Of a stretch of DNA of 64,000 bases, positions 46,011 through 56,930 are shown piece after piece. Made by a program: the position numbers and the translations under genes. The DNA is from Brachypodium distachyon. Lineage: Eukaryota > Streptophyta > Magnoliopsida > Poales > Poaceae. The notes beneath the pieces were generated by a model. That model searched no databases. It was not told where the DNA came from and saw only the letters and a list, made by a program, of their open reading frames with translations. The stretch's first letter is position 1. Each line of letters starts with the position of its first letter. The stretch spans positions 7,750,001 through 7,814,000 of the forward strand of contig NC_016133.3 in assembly GCF_000005505.3 (NCBI RefSeq), written 5' to 3'.

Positions 46011-47634
46011 TCATCGCGGCATGGGATGAGAGAGCGTAAGCTCCTCCATGGATGCAGGCGACGCCGCAGGGCTCCTGGAAGCCGGGCTCGTCGCCCCCGC
46101 TGCAATCGGACTCACGCTGCTCCTCAGCGCGAGCCTTGTTTCGTCCCTGAGGAGGGTGCTCCCTGCCGGCACGGGCCTGGCCACGTCCCCCCTGGGGTTG
46201 TTCGGGCAATCCCGGGAGAGATTCCCGATGTCGCCGCAGTTGAAGCAAGCGCCGGCCGCTCGGCACTCCTCGTGGCGCTGCTCGCGCCTCTCCTTGATAC
46301 CCTGCAGGATGCGGCAATCCTGTGCTTCATGGGTGGCGTTGGCACGGATGGGGCAGCGGGACGCGTCGCCCGACTTGCCACTAGACCCGCCACTAGGTGA
46401 GGCCTTCTTCGCTGGCCTCGAGGCAGCCCCCGACTCTGCGGCGAGAACTTGCTTCCCGTTGCGCTGGCGGGAGCTCTTCTTCTGCGAGCCCTCAGCGGGG
46501 CCCGCGGCAGCCTTGACTGCGAGTTCGGGCACTAAGCGCCCCTCCTCGGCCATGGCGCACTTGTGCACCAAGGTGTAGAGCTCCTGCGTCGTCCGGATCC
46601 GATGCGTGCTCAGCTTCTCCCGCATCTTGGGGTCGCGGACGTTGATGGCGAAGGTGTTGAGGATGGCGGCAGCCTCCGCCTCTGGGATGGAGTAGGAGAG
46701 ACTGGAGAAGCGGTTGATGAAGCTCCGCAGCGTCTCTCCCAGCTTCTGCAGCACGGTGTGCAGCTCCGCACTGGTCCTCGGGCGCTTGTAGCCGCCCTGG
46801 CACGCGCTCACGAACTGCTCGTGCAGGTCCGCCCAAGTGGCTATGGACCCAGCGGGCAGGTTGAGCACCAAGTTCTCGCTGATCCTTTGAGGACCATCGG
46901 AAACCAGTTAGCTCTGACCTTGTCGTCGGCGCCGATGGCGTGCATCCCCAACGTGTAGGTCAGGAGAAAATCCTTGGGGTTCAAGGTCCCGTCATACGTC
47001 CCAAGCGCGGGCGCTCGGCACTTGCGGGGCCATGTCACCCGGCGCAGCTCGCGGGTGAATGCGGTGCAGCCATCCTCGGCGCCCATGGGAGCATCCTCCT
47101 GCTCCTTCGGACGCGGGCGCTCTGCCTCGTGCCGGCACCGGCGCTCCAGGCGCGGGCGGAGATCCTCCTGTTGGCGGGCGTTCAGACGCCGCGCGCGTCA
47201 CCCTGCGTGCCAGTTGGTGACGAATCCAAGGACCCCTCCGGATTCCCGCCTCCTTGCCCTCCCTGCAGGGGAGGGTTTTCTCCCTGCCCCGAGGCGCGGG
47301 GAGCGTCTCCGCACCCCGGGTTCTGCCCACGGCCTGAGCCGGCCGGGTCGCCCTCGCCTTGCGGCTGCGGGGCGGCGAGTGCAAGGAGCGCCTCCCGCTC
47401 CGCACTCCAAGCCTCGTGCGCCGGCGTGCCCAGCAGCGGCTCGTAGCGCACCATGACACGGGCGGCGATAATGGCCTCCGCCGGGGTCTGGGCGGGAGGC
47501 TGCCGGTTCTCAGAGCGGCTGCCCTCCGCCCTGTCCCCCGGCGCCCTCGGGTGAGTAGGGCACGAATCGATCGGTGTCGCCCGCGACGCGCCGTGTTCCT
47601 GGCGCAGCTGTGGCTGCGGGTTGTTGGCCCACAA
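46011..47634 (-). pseudogene. Gag of the second gypsy element
   Basis: The N-terminal part (47182-47634) is Pro/Gly-rich with AEAIIAARVMVRYEPLLG. A middle part (46841-47086) has LGTYDGTLNPKDFLLTYTLG and VLKGSARTW. The third (46011-46871) has LPAGSIATWADLHEQFVSAC, RTSAELHTVLQKLGETLRSF and two Cys knuckles, one being CFNCGDIGNLSRDC with Asn where His is usual. Frame changes join the parts. Confidence 0.85.
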
Positions 47635-47984
47635 GAGTGCTCACTGACCGGCGCGTGCGACATTGTGGCCGCTCGTGCGACTGGCTCCGGCGCTAGGAGC
47701 CGCCGGCCCCCTCAGCCGGTTATCCGCCGACGGCCGAGGGGGTGGTGGTCACAGCTGCGACTGCGGCTGCTGCACCCGGGCAGGCTCAGGATCGCCCTGA
47801 TCCTGCAACGTGCGCTGCACGTCGTGCGACCGCGTGTGCGCCGCCGGGGCGCCACGTGGGTCAATCCTCGAATCACCATCCCGCTTGGGGGGCATGATGG
47901 CTGGTTCGGCTGTCGGGGAAGATGGAGCCGATGCAGCTGTAGACGACGGCACCGGTGATCACCGGTGAGCTCTCCTCACGCGCC

Positions 47985-48001
47985 CCCTACCTGGCGCGCC
48001 A
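47985..48001 (-). other. Primer binding site of the second gypsy element
   Basis: Two bases after the LTR end on the minus strand the sequence reads TGGCGCGCCAGGTAGGG. The start TGGCG pairs with a tRNA 3' end. It differs from the site of the left element, so the two elements belong to different Tat families. Confidence 0.75.
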
Positions 48002-48003
48002 GA

Positions 48004-48884
48004 TGTCGTAGCACGGGGCTCAGACACCGGGGATGCACAGGCACCCCCTTTTTAGGTTCGGCAGTGAGCGGTGGGGATCGCTCCGACGATCGCCGGCGAG
48101 GCCAATGCAAGGCGTAGGAGCACAATGAACACGGGAACGTTTTTACCCAGGTTCGGGCCACCCTGAGGTGTAAAACCCTACGTCCTACTTCTGAGTTTGT
48201 TATTAACCAGCGAACAAGAGCTTACAAGTTGCCGGGGGGAGTCCCCGGGTGCTCTCTCTTTTTAGCTAAGTGCTACTTACTATTCTTGGCTAGAGATAGT
48301 ATGGATCCGAACCCTTTGACCGTTGGCGGGGGTCCTCCTTTTATACCGAAGGGGATACCACAGTTTCCGCGGTGCATGGATGACAAATGGCGAGCAAGGA
48401 GCCAGGGCAGCTCCCCCTCGGTGCGCTGGCTTGCATGCAGGCTGAGTAGCCCTGCAACTAGGGGCCTAGGCGCCTAAAAATTACACTCGGCCAGTCACTG
48501 TAGGCTGACGGGACGGGGAATCCCCTTTCTGTCGGTGCATTAAATGCTCGCGTGTGCTCCACTCTTCGTCCTGACGAACCCTGCGCACAGGGAGCCTGCC
48601 GAGCGGCCACGTGGCATCACTGCCCTGCCCGCTCGGTCCCGCTCCTATAATAGGCGCCTGCGCCCGAGAACCCCCCTCCTGGCAAGGTTCCTCCCGGGAA
48701 GCGCACAGGCGGGAATTCCCTTGCTGCCCTCCAGGGCAATCCCCGCGGCCCCGCTAGTCCTTCAGGGCTGGAGACTTGCCGGGCAGCTTGTGCAGTGCTG
48801 CCCGGGGTGCGGTCCTTCGGGGAAGCAAGCGAGGTGGCCCACGCGTCATGCAGCGGTGGTACCCCGGGTGCCACTGGTGCAACA
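48004..48884 (-). repeat. 5' LTR of the second gypsy element
   Basis: It runs TGTCGTAGCACGG to GGTGCAACA, 881 bases, and aligns throughout with 35855-36731. The primer binding site adjoins at its left side. Confidence 0.95.
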
Positions 48885-51800
48885 CTAGTACCTTTAAGAA
48901 GAAGAAGAAAGTAAACAAAGGCGAGATGAATTGTTTCCCCTGTGGAGAGCTCGGCCACTTTTCCAGAGACTGTCCTGATCGTGCAGATCGGAGAGGGAAA
49001 AAGGGTCAGAAGAGTGTCAACGTCGTGACCGCTAGCGACACTGACACGTATGGTATTTTACCTACTGTACTTTTAGTGTTTCAATCTCTATGTTGGTGGA
49101 TTGATACAGGTGCTAATGTTCATGTATGTTCTGACATATCTTTGTTTACTTCTTACCAGCATGGAAGGGATTCAACCGTCTTGATTGGGAACGGGTCGCA
49201 TGCAACTGTTCGTGGTGTTGGTACGGTCGATCTGAAGTTTACTTCGGGGAAGATCGTGCGGCTAAGGAACGTGATGCATGTCTCCTCCATGAACAAGAAT
49301 CTCGTTAGCGGTTCCCTTTTATGTAGAGATGGTTTTAAGGTAGTTTTAGAGTCTAATAAAGTGGTTGTGTCCAAACATGGACACTTTATTGGTAAAGGCT
49401 ATGAGTGCGGAGGCTTGTTCCGTTTTTCCCTTTCTGATTTTAGTGACATGTCAGTAAACCATATTTGTGGCAGTGTTAATGATGATGCAAGTGTTTGGCA
49501 CTCTCGTTTATGTCACATTAATTTTGGTTTAATGTCTCGGCTATCCACTATGAGTTTAATTCCTACTTTCACCATTGCCAAAGGTTCTAAGTGCCATAGT
49601 TGTGTGTAATCAAAGCAACCTCGAAAGCCCCACACGGCGGCCAAGGAGAGAAATCTGGTACCTCTAGAACTCATGCATTCTGATCTTTGTGAGATGAATG
49701 GTGTGTTGACAAAAGGTGGAAAGAGATATTTCATGACGTTAATTGATGATGCTACTAGATTCTGCTATGTTTATTTGTTGCGAACTAAAGACGAGGCTTT
49801 AGACTACTTTAAAATCTATAAGGCTGAAGTTGAAAATCAATTGGAGAGAAAGATCAAACGTTTTAGGTCGGATCGTGGTGGCGAGTATTTTTCCAATGTA
49901 TTGACAAGTTTTATGCGGAACATGGTATTATTCATGAGAGGACGCCTCCCTATTCTCCCCAATCAAATGGGGTCGCCGAGAGGAAAAAGCGCACGCTGAC
50001 TGACTTGGTGAATTCCATGTTAGCCACTGCCGGTTTATCTAAGGCATGGTGGGAGGAGGCGCTACTGACTTCATGTCATGTCCTGAATAAAGTTCCAAGC
50101 AAAAATAAAGAGAAGACTCCCTACGAGGAGTGGATTGGAAGAAAGCCATCACTTTCTTACTTGCGCACTTGGGAATGTTTGGCGAAGGTCAACGTTCCAA
50201 TTTTCAAGAAATGCAAGATCGGACTTTAGACAGTGGTTTGTATCTTTCTAGGCTATGCTCAGCGGAGAGTGGGCTATAGATTCTTCGTAGTTAAATCCGA
50301 GGTACCTGATATGCATGTTGATACTATTATGGAATCTCGTGATGCAACATTTTTTGAGAATATTTTTCCTATGAAAGATATGCATATCATTGCTAGAATT
50401 TCTTCTGAAATATTACCTGAGTCTAGCTTATCTGAATCTAATACATCTGATAATGAATCTGAATATCTTGAGGATGATGTTGAGAAGGATGACAATGAAG
50501 CTCCGTCAAGGAGTAAGAGACGAAGGATTGCAAAATCCTTCGGTGATGACTTCATTGTGTACCTTATGGAGGATACTTCCAAAACCATTGGAGAGGCATA
50601 TGCATCTCCGGATGCAGATGACTGGAAAGAAGCTGTCCATAGTGAGATTGACTCCATTCTTTCTAATGGGACTTGGAAGCTATCTGAATGACCCCACGGT
50701 TGTAAACCAGTAGGCTGCAAGTGGGTGTTCAAGAAGAAGCTAAGGCCTGGCGGTACTATTCAAAAGTATAAGGCACGGCTTGTGGCGAAAGGCTACACTC
50801 AGAAAGAAGGCGAAGATTACTTTGACACCTACTCACCCGTTGCTAGACTTACTACCATTCGAGTACTGCTATCCCTGGCTGCCTCCTATGGTCTTGTCGT
50901 TCATCAAATGGACGTAAAGACAGCTTTCCTTAACGGAGAGTTGGAAGAGGAAATTTACATGGATCAGCCAGACAGATTTGTGGTAAAGGGTGAAGAGAGA
51001 AAAGTGTGCAAGTTACTAAAATCTTTGTATGGACTAAAACAAGCACCTAAGTAATGGCACGAGAAGTTTGACAGAACTTTAACTTCTGCAGGCTTTGTCA
51101 TTAATGAGGATGATAGATGTGTGTACTATCGCCATGGTGGGGGCGAAGGTGTTATTTTGTGTTTGTATTTGGATGATATTCTGATTTTTGGTACAAACAT
51201 AAAAGTGATAAATGAGGTCAAGTCGTTTCTATCAAATTGCTTTGATATGAAAGATCTGGGAGAGGCTGATGTTATTCTTAACATTAAGCTGGTTAAAGAT
51301 GAGAGTGAAATTACTTTGCTACTATCCCACTATGTTGAGAAGGTCTTGAGTCGCTTCGGTTTTACTGATAGCAAACCTTCACCAACACCTTATGACCTCA
51401 GCGTGATACTCAGAAAGAACAATGGAGAAGGGAAAGATCAATTGAGATACTCTCAAATAATCAGTTCCCTTATGTACTTAGCTAGCGCTACGAGGCCTGA
51501 TATCTCTTTTGCTATGAGAAAATTGAGTAGGTTCACGTCAAACCCGGGTATAGATCATTGGCGTGCACTAGAAAAGATATTGCGCTATCTAAAAGGTAAG
51601 ATGAGTTATGGAATACATTATTCAGGGCATCCAGCTGTGCTTGAGGGATATTGTGATTCGAACTGAATCTCTGAAGCAGATGATATCTACGCCACAACCG
51701 AGTATGCCTTCATACTTGGTGGTGGTGTAGTATCATGGAGATCTTGCAAACAGATCATATTGACGAGGTCAACTATGGAAGCAGAGCTTGCTGCTTTAGA

Positions 51801-51985
51801 TACAGCCACCTTTGAGGCAGAGTGGCTGAGAGATCTTTTGATGGACTTGCCGGTGGTTGAAAAACCAGTATAGACATATAGATGTCAACCAAGAAGACGA
51901 CCATCTTATTGCCAGTTATAAGGGGCATGCTTGCCATTGTTGTCATGTCGCATCTATTAGTTAGCAAGTCAGATGAGTTAGATCA
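48885..51985 (+). pseudogene. Pol of copia element 2 (knuckle, protease, integrase, RT, RNase H)
   Basis: The knuckle is CFPCGELGHFSRDC and the protease starts WWIDTGANVHVCSDISLF. Integrase has WHSRLCHINFGLM, LMHSDLCEMNG and LIDDATRFCYVYLL, then FRSDRGGEYFSNVL; the frame changes near 49915 before the Glu block. Reverse transcriptase has [39 protein letters not shown] and catalytic YLDDILIFGTN. RNase H includes LEGYCDSN and RSTMEAELAALDTA. Single stops interrupt at 49607, 50227, 50689, 51052 and 51664. The element ends abruptly near 51985. Confidence 0.9.
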
Positions 51986-52008
51986 AAGAGAAGTCTGATG
52001 CGAATGTA

Positions 52009-52106
52009 TTTCTTCTGTTTCATAATTAAAGAACCTACACACTATGACACGTCTAAATTCATTCGTATCTACACAAAATTGCATCAAGAATTATGAAACG
52101 GAGGAA
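52009..52106. mobile_element. Stowaway-like MITE
   Basis: TTTCTTCTGTTTCATAATTA and the inverted TAATTATGAAACGGAGGAAA-type end face each other about 60 bases apart. The centre has the GACACGTCTAAATTCATTCG text usual in grass Stowaways. It sits right at the truncated end of copia element 2. Confidence 0.65.
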
Positions 52107-53939
52107 ACATTTTTTATTTTGTAATCCCGTTGCAACGCATGGGCATTTCTGCTAGTATGCATATATCTTGTGTTTTGTCCTTCTATGTTTTAGGTGTTTG
52201 GTTTATTTTCAACTAGCAGGCAACTGGTTTTTTCTCAGAAAATAGGTTTTGTTTCCGAAAACAGGCGCATGTTTTGATATGAAAAAACAGGTGCCTATTG
52301 TATAGACAGACCCAACAGCCCCTCATGACCCAAGGTCACAGCCTCACAGGTCCAGGGAGCTCCTAGACCCAGTTCACGGGGATAAGTCGAACGGGTTGTA
52401 GGGCGGGCCGCGGGCCTGATTTGTTGCTGTATCTGGGTGAGAACTCTGAAGTACCACCGGATGAGTTTTTTCTCCTTGTGTAAGAGAAAGGACATCTCAA
52501 ATCATTTTTCAGTTGCGTATAATTATAATAGTACCGCTCAACTCAATATGTTACTCTTTCCGTTCCTAAATATACTTGCTGCGCAACAAGTATATTTAGG
52601 AACGGAGAGATTACTTATCGTATGACGTTACCACACACATCACCGTCTGATAAGCCCAATATAACTCATTTGCGCTGGTTGGAATCAATGCTACGGTGGT
52701 TGATTCAATTGCGTATGCAGTGACGACATTACTGCATTAGACTAGCAGACTATATGTATACTAACGGTCGCAAACAAACACCAATTTATAGTAACGCGTG
52801 TGCTGATCAAATGCGACGCGACATACGTCGATCGAGGTTAATTTGTCGTGGTCTGGCAAATTAAGTAGAGATCTCTCTCTATCGAGCGCAGTTGCGGGGA
52901 CGGTGCGTCGTGGATTGGTTGCAGGCTTGCAGCATGGAGTAGTGATGGAAGATGAGTCATCGTAAATAAACCTGACTGGCCGGTGATCGAGCATTAGTTT
53001 TACACGCCTTTCTCTTCTTTTTCTTTTTTGAGGAAAATACAGTAGGCAAAATGCATGCCTACTGCAAATAGTTGTCTTTCTCCTCTCGCTTCTTATTTCG
53101 AACACATTCCGGACTTGGAGGTTACCTTTTTCACTTCCTCGCAAAAAAAAGAAACACTTCTGAATCGAGATGAGAAAGGAGACTGGAGTAATCTGAATTC
53201 AGTGTCGTTAGAGGCAATCAGCGCTACCTACCTGTAGGCTGTACTTGCCTTCCTGACTAAATTAAGCAATGCGTCGGCAAATTTCTTGGAGGCTCCCCGC
53301 TAACCGCTGCCACCTTCTGGGCCTGACGAAGACGGTGATCAAGAGCCGGCCGGCAGATAGGGCCTGTTTGTTCTCGCTCTACCCAAAAGGCCACCGGACT
53401 TGCAGGAGTTCCATGCATGTTCTCCAATTAAATTGCAACCGAAGTAAACATGCAACTTTCCGCTCTGCATTTATATTGGGCTGGCTACAGGAGGACCGAG
53501 GACGTGTGTTAGCTAGAGCGAGAACGAGTTCATAAAAACTTTAGGCAACATTTTTAAAACCGGCATACATGCCGTGTGGAGTTCAGATGCTAGTGATTCG
53601 CTGGCGGGAGAGAAAGTCAAGAGGCCGGAGAGATCGATCGAAAACAGAACAAATGAGCAGAGGACCAGCCTACGTTACATCAACCCGCAAGATAAAATAT
53701 CATAATCATATGCGTGCACACACAAAGTTAACTTGCAGCAAGACACATCACACTGACCATCTCAGAAGCCACACACAGAACTAGCACAGCCAGCGTACAT
53801 GAAACCGAAATGGCACACGATGGGATGGGAGCGAAACGATGGAATAGTAGTAGCTCCACTGCACGGGGGTGGAGGAGGGCGCAAATTAACCAAAGTAAAC
53901 GACAAAGCAACGAACCGCCGTCCGCCGGTGGGGGTACGT
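52107..53939. other. Intergenic region with one mini foldback
   Basis: No supported gene. At 52554-52609 arms of 23 bases (TTCCGTTCCTAAATATACTTG and its inverse) with an eight-base loop form a Stowaway reduced to its ends. The rest is mixed sequence. The last 200 bases probably hold the 3' untranslated region of the minus-strand gene at 53940. Confidence 0.5.
52554..52609. mobile_element. Minimal Stowaway foldback
   Basis: CTCTTTCCGTTCCTAAATA and its inverted partner TATTTAGGAACGGAGAG are almost the whole element, with TA next to both ends. Confidence 0.8.
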
Positions 53940-54794
53940 CTAGAACCGGTTGACGAGGCCCTTGAACCACTTCTTCACGCCGCCTTCCTCCTTCACAGCT
54001 TCCTCGGCATGGTGGTGATGGTGGTGGTGGCGACGGCCGTGGAAGCTCCTCCGCAAGATCGCCCTGCTCAGCCGCCTCGCCAGCTCTTCCACCTCATCGA
54101 CCTCGTTCTCGCTGTCGCGGCGGTGGTGGAAGAAGCGCGTCCTCGTCGCCTCCTCCTCCTCGTGGTGGTGGCGGCGGAAGCGGAGGCCGTGGCGGAACTT
54201 CCTTACCATCTCCCCCTTCCACGCCGTCACCGCCTCGCTCTCCTGCTCGCCGTCGGTGTCACTCTCTGGACGCGAGTCGGGGCCAGGCTCTGCCACTGCC
54301 TTCATCGCATCGAACTCCTGCTCGCCATCGGCGTCTGCAGGGCGGCGCAAGTCCGGGTCAGGTTCCGCGACAGCCTTCAGCTCCTCCTCCTGATCCAACT
54401 CCCTGCGCTCCTCTCCGTTGCCCGACTGGGGCCGGGCCTCGCCTGGGCCGGCGAACGCGCCACGGCGGCCGGAGAGGCCGTGGCGGCGGGCCCAGAGGAA
54501 GTGCCGGTGAAGGAACCCGTGGCGGCACGGCCGGCGGCGCCTGTGAGACGGGAGCCGGATCAGGGAGCCCTCGCCGTCCGCCGCAACGGTCCGGGTAGCC
54601 GCCTCAGCAGCAGAGCCAGAGGCCGCCTCCTCTTGAGGGACAGCGGCGCCATTGGCTGCGTCGGAGATGGCGACGACGGTGGAGTCATCGCCTTCGTAGG
54701 CGTCGGGCTCCGCTTCGAGGACGCGGCAGCTGGCCACGGCTAGGAGGGACAGAAGGAGGACGGCGAGGGAGGCGACGGCTGCCAGGCGAGCCAT
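53940..54794 (-). CDS. Secreted charged, histidine-rich protein of unknown function
   Basis: The product has 284 residues in one exon. Residues 1-23 form a signal peptide (LAVLLLSLLAVASC). The mature part is strongly charged: an Ala/Glu-rich stretch, a basic patch (LPSHRRRRPCRHGFLHRHF), then two related acidic units, KAVAEPDPDLRRPADADGEQ and KAVAEPGPDSRPESDTDGEQ. After these come RHGLRFRRHHHEEEEATR, a helix (NEVDEVEELARRLSRAIL), seven histidines in a row, and the C-terminus GGVKKWFKGLVNRF. The His runs next to Glu runs suggest metal binding or a pH-dependent role, which is inference. No known domain is recognised. The plus-strand frame over the same DNA is a shadow. Confidence 0.8.
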   Translation of the reverse strand: MARLAAVASLAVLLLSLLAVASCRVLEAEPDAYEGDDSTVVAISDAANGAAVPQEEAASGSAAEAATRTVAADGEGSLIRLPSHRRRRPCRHGFLHRHFLWARRHGLSGRRGAFAGPGEARPQSGNGEERRELDQEEELKAVAEPDPDLRRPADADGEQEFDAMKAVAEPGPDSRPESDTDGEQESEAVTAWKGEMVRKFRHGLRFRRHHHEEEEATRTRFFHHRRDSENEVDEVEELARRLSRAILRRSFHGRRHHHHHHHAEEAVKEEGGVKKWFKGLVNRF

Positions 54795-54840
54795 GGTGGC
54801 GTGCGCAGCGTGACAGCGTGAGTGAGTGAAGCGGGATGAG

Positions 54841-54850
54841 GTATTTGTAG
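54841..54850 (-). promoter_or_regulatory. TATA-like box of the His-rich gene
   Basis: On the minus strand CTACAAATAC lies about 50 bases before the ATG at 54794, which allows a short leader. CACTCACTCACGCTGTCACG-like pyrimidine/CA text, usual around grass start sites, follows. Confidence 0.5.
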
Positions 54851-55783
54851 GAAGCGGAATTGGGGCCCAGCACCGGCTACTGCTGTGCTGTACTTCTGGC
54901 TTCTGGGCGTGGAGGCTCTGGTGGAGGCGGATTCACTGGACTGGTCAATGGTCAGTTCGTCCTGGAAAGGTTGCGAGTCAAACGGGTTATCGGGTGATGC
55001 CAGCTTCTGAGTTGTACGTGACTGGAAACCGTGAAGTAGTAGCTTCATCAACGAAATACTCAGCATCTCTGAATTAAATTATCCAGGTGCGAAGAAATCC
55101 TGGCAAAGAGACGTTAACTGAACTTATGTTACTCAATCGTTGACGCTACGCACCTGAGTGAGCAAGTACATTGATCCTTGCTTCGCAACGAAGAAACGAA
55201 CTGAAGCTAGCAAGCATACTACTCCGTACGTACGTGTCATTTTCATCTGACCGACAGTCGACAGATGAAATCAGCCAAGACATTTCATTCCCTTGGCAAA
55301 GGGAGTCAAGATGTACGTACGTCTTCAAAAAAATTCTAGTGCGTGTCCAGACGAAGATATGATCTTTTTCACTTGCGAGGGTAACATTAATTCAATCTCT
55401 TTTTCAATTCGAGACAAATATTAAATCCGTTTCTTCTCCGTCTCCATTTTATATCCATACAGATTATCTCAATATGTACTGCGGTAATGCGGTGCATCAG
55501 ATTCACAATTATACGCGTTAAGGTCACAGTACATAACAACACTGCGCAGCCGTACGTGCTGGCTATCTCTAGAGATGAAACCTGTCGAGTTCAATGGCGT
55601 ATGCACTGACGTCATTTATCTGATCAGGAACATTAATAATCAAATCATACAAAGATCGAGGTTTGAATAAACATATCACTATGATAAGCAAGCAAGCCTA
55701 GCTAGCTAACCACTGCCCTAACGTAACGTGCATGTAGCTTTGCAATCTTCTCGTGCATCTACGTAATCCTCGGTCCAAACGAT
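54851..55783. other. Upstream intergenic region
   Basis: No gene. A short inverted repeat (TCATCTGACCGACAGTCGACAGATGA-like, about 55242-55270) and the repeated CGTACGTACGT are visible. Distal promoter elements of the His-rich gene may lie here. Confidence 0.4.
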
Positions 55784-55793
55784 CGGATTAGCT

Positions 55794-56566
55794 CTTTTTT
55801 TTAAGGAAATCTCATCGTGGCCAACTTTATTACTTAGCAAGTAGAGTTACATCGTGCAGAGAACATGGGCGGAGGCACCGCCCGGCCACCTGGGCAATTG
55901 CCCGGGCTGGCTGGCTCCGCGTGGTGTAATTAGGATTAGTCAAAACAGGAAGAAAAAACTCATCATGTGTCCTTGTTAGCCCGGGCAAAATCAATCTTGC
56001 CCGGCTCCGCCAAGTCTCCGCCCATGCATGAGAACATTCATCAGGAAGTCGAGGGTCCGACTGTCACACACCATCTAAAAGGCCATCGGCCTTACTAGTT
56101 AAAACATGAGCTGTCATATTAGACTCCTTATAACAGTGCTCAAAAATTTACGACAAGAAAAAACAACCTCATATATAGCCGCTGCCGGTCCAAAGGAATT
56201 ACCTCTGCCCTTCATAGCTTCAATAACTTCCATGCAATTTGAGTTAACCACCACCTGGTTGCAGCCTACCGAATCAACAAGGAGTAGACCATCACGCAAC
56301 GCCATCGCCTCTGCTGTTGCAGCGTCCTCAACGAACTGGAACTTTGAGTTTGACGCAGCAATAAAAAAGCCATGATCATCTCGGATTATTGCTCCCGTAC
56401 CACCAGCCCCCGTTTCAACCGTGTAAGCCGCGTCAACATTCAGCTTAACGTAATTTTCCTTCGGCTTCTGCCAGCCGTGCCGTACAATCCCTGCCCCACC
56501 CTTCTTCTTGCCTTCTTGGCTCTGGAGTAGTTCGACACTACGGCTGAGATTGCTTGAGCCGACGAA
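55794..56566 (-). mobile_element. 5'-truncated LINE ending in an RNase H-like domain
   Basis: CGGATTAGCT occurs on both sides (55784-55793 and 56567-56576), a perfect target duplication. In minus reading the insertion ends with AATAAAGTTGGCCACGATG and an A-run, as left by LINE target-primed insertion. The coding part (about 56566-56114) is a plant LINE-type RNase H: ENYVKLNVDAAYTVETGAGG, IIRDDHGFFIAASNSKF and EDAATAEAMALRDGL. The site that should hold Asp reads VVVNSNCMEVIEA. A stop at 56114 cuts the last helix. A MITE is inserted in its 3' part. Confidence 0.85.
55867..56029. mobile_element. Small MITE with GGGCGGAG ends, inside the LINE
   Basis: Ends GGGCGGAGGCACCGCCCGG and, inverted, GGGCGGAGACTTGGCGG face each other. 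GAGAACAT flanks both sides (55859-55866 and 56030-56037), an 8-bp duplication as for hAT elements, with a few extra bases at the right end. Inner GGGCAATTGCCCGGGC-like text is usual for this grass MITE type. Confidence 0.65.
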
Positions 56567-56576
56567 CGGATTAGCT

Positions 56577-56930
56577 TTAGTACACTACATGTCGAGTACT
56601 ATAGAATACACGGTGTACCCCTTCAATGTGGAAGATTTTACTGAATACTGTAGATGTTTTCATCTGATATGTCGCCTATGGTAAATATCAAATTATACGG
56701 CACTAATTTTTTTTGAGCAAATTATACGGCACTAATTAAAAACCACACACGCTGCAGCATTCCCGCAAAGTGTTTGATAACGAATCCCTTTTCGGCTTAT
56801 AGCGGCCAGCCCAGTGGAAGAAGGGGAGGGTAGCCAGCCCAGCCCAGTGAAAGATGAAGAGAGGTGGCTTGCCCAGTGGAAGGAGGGGCGGCCTTCCCAC
56901 GAGGCCCAAGAGCGTGACTGCATGCGGACG
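56577..56930. other. Spacer between LINE and next MITE
   Basis: Nothing recognised. A short repeat of GCCCAGTGGAAG(A)AGGGG text lies at 56808-56890. Confidence 0.4.

Larger units (their letters stand above)
35855..48884 (-). mobile_element. Second Tat-type gypsy element, inserted in copia gag
   Basis: Two LTRs (35855-36731 and 48004-48884) enclose gag and pol on the minus strand and an extra gene on the plus strand. Flanks CTAGA and CTAGT match at 4 of 5 bases. Copia gag reads into the left flank and continues from the right flank. The pieces are broken by many stops and frame changes. A solo LTR (39707-41113) later entered its plus-strand gene. Confidence 0.95.
34202..51985 (+). mobile_element. 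Copia element 2, interrupted by a gypsy element, 3' end missing
   Basis: The 5' LTR (34202-35122), gag (35162-35854), then after the gypsy element protease, integrase, reverse transcriptase and RNase H (48885-51985) are in order on the plus strand. Protease-integrase-RT order defines Ty1/copia. No 3' LTR is found after RNase H, so it was truncated near 51985. It is the same family as the copy inside the GH28 gene. Confidence 0.9.

Noticed and set aside
53799..54743. Long plus-strand open frame of 314 codons
   Set aside because: It is the complement of the His-rich gene. Its Val/Ala/Leu/Arg-rich composition is what the reverse of Glu/His/Arg codons gives, and it lacks a promoter or domain.
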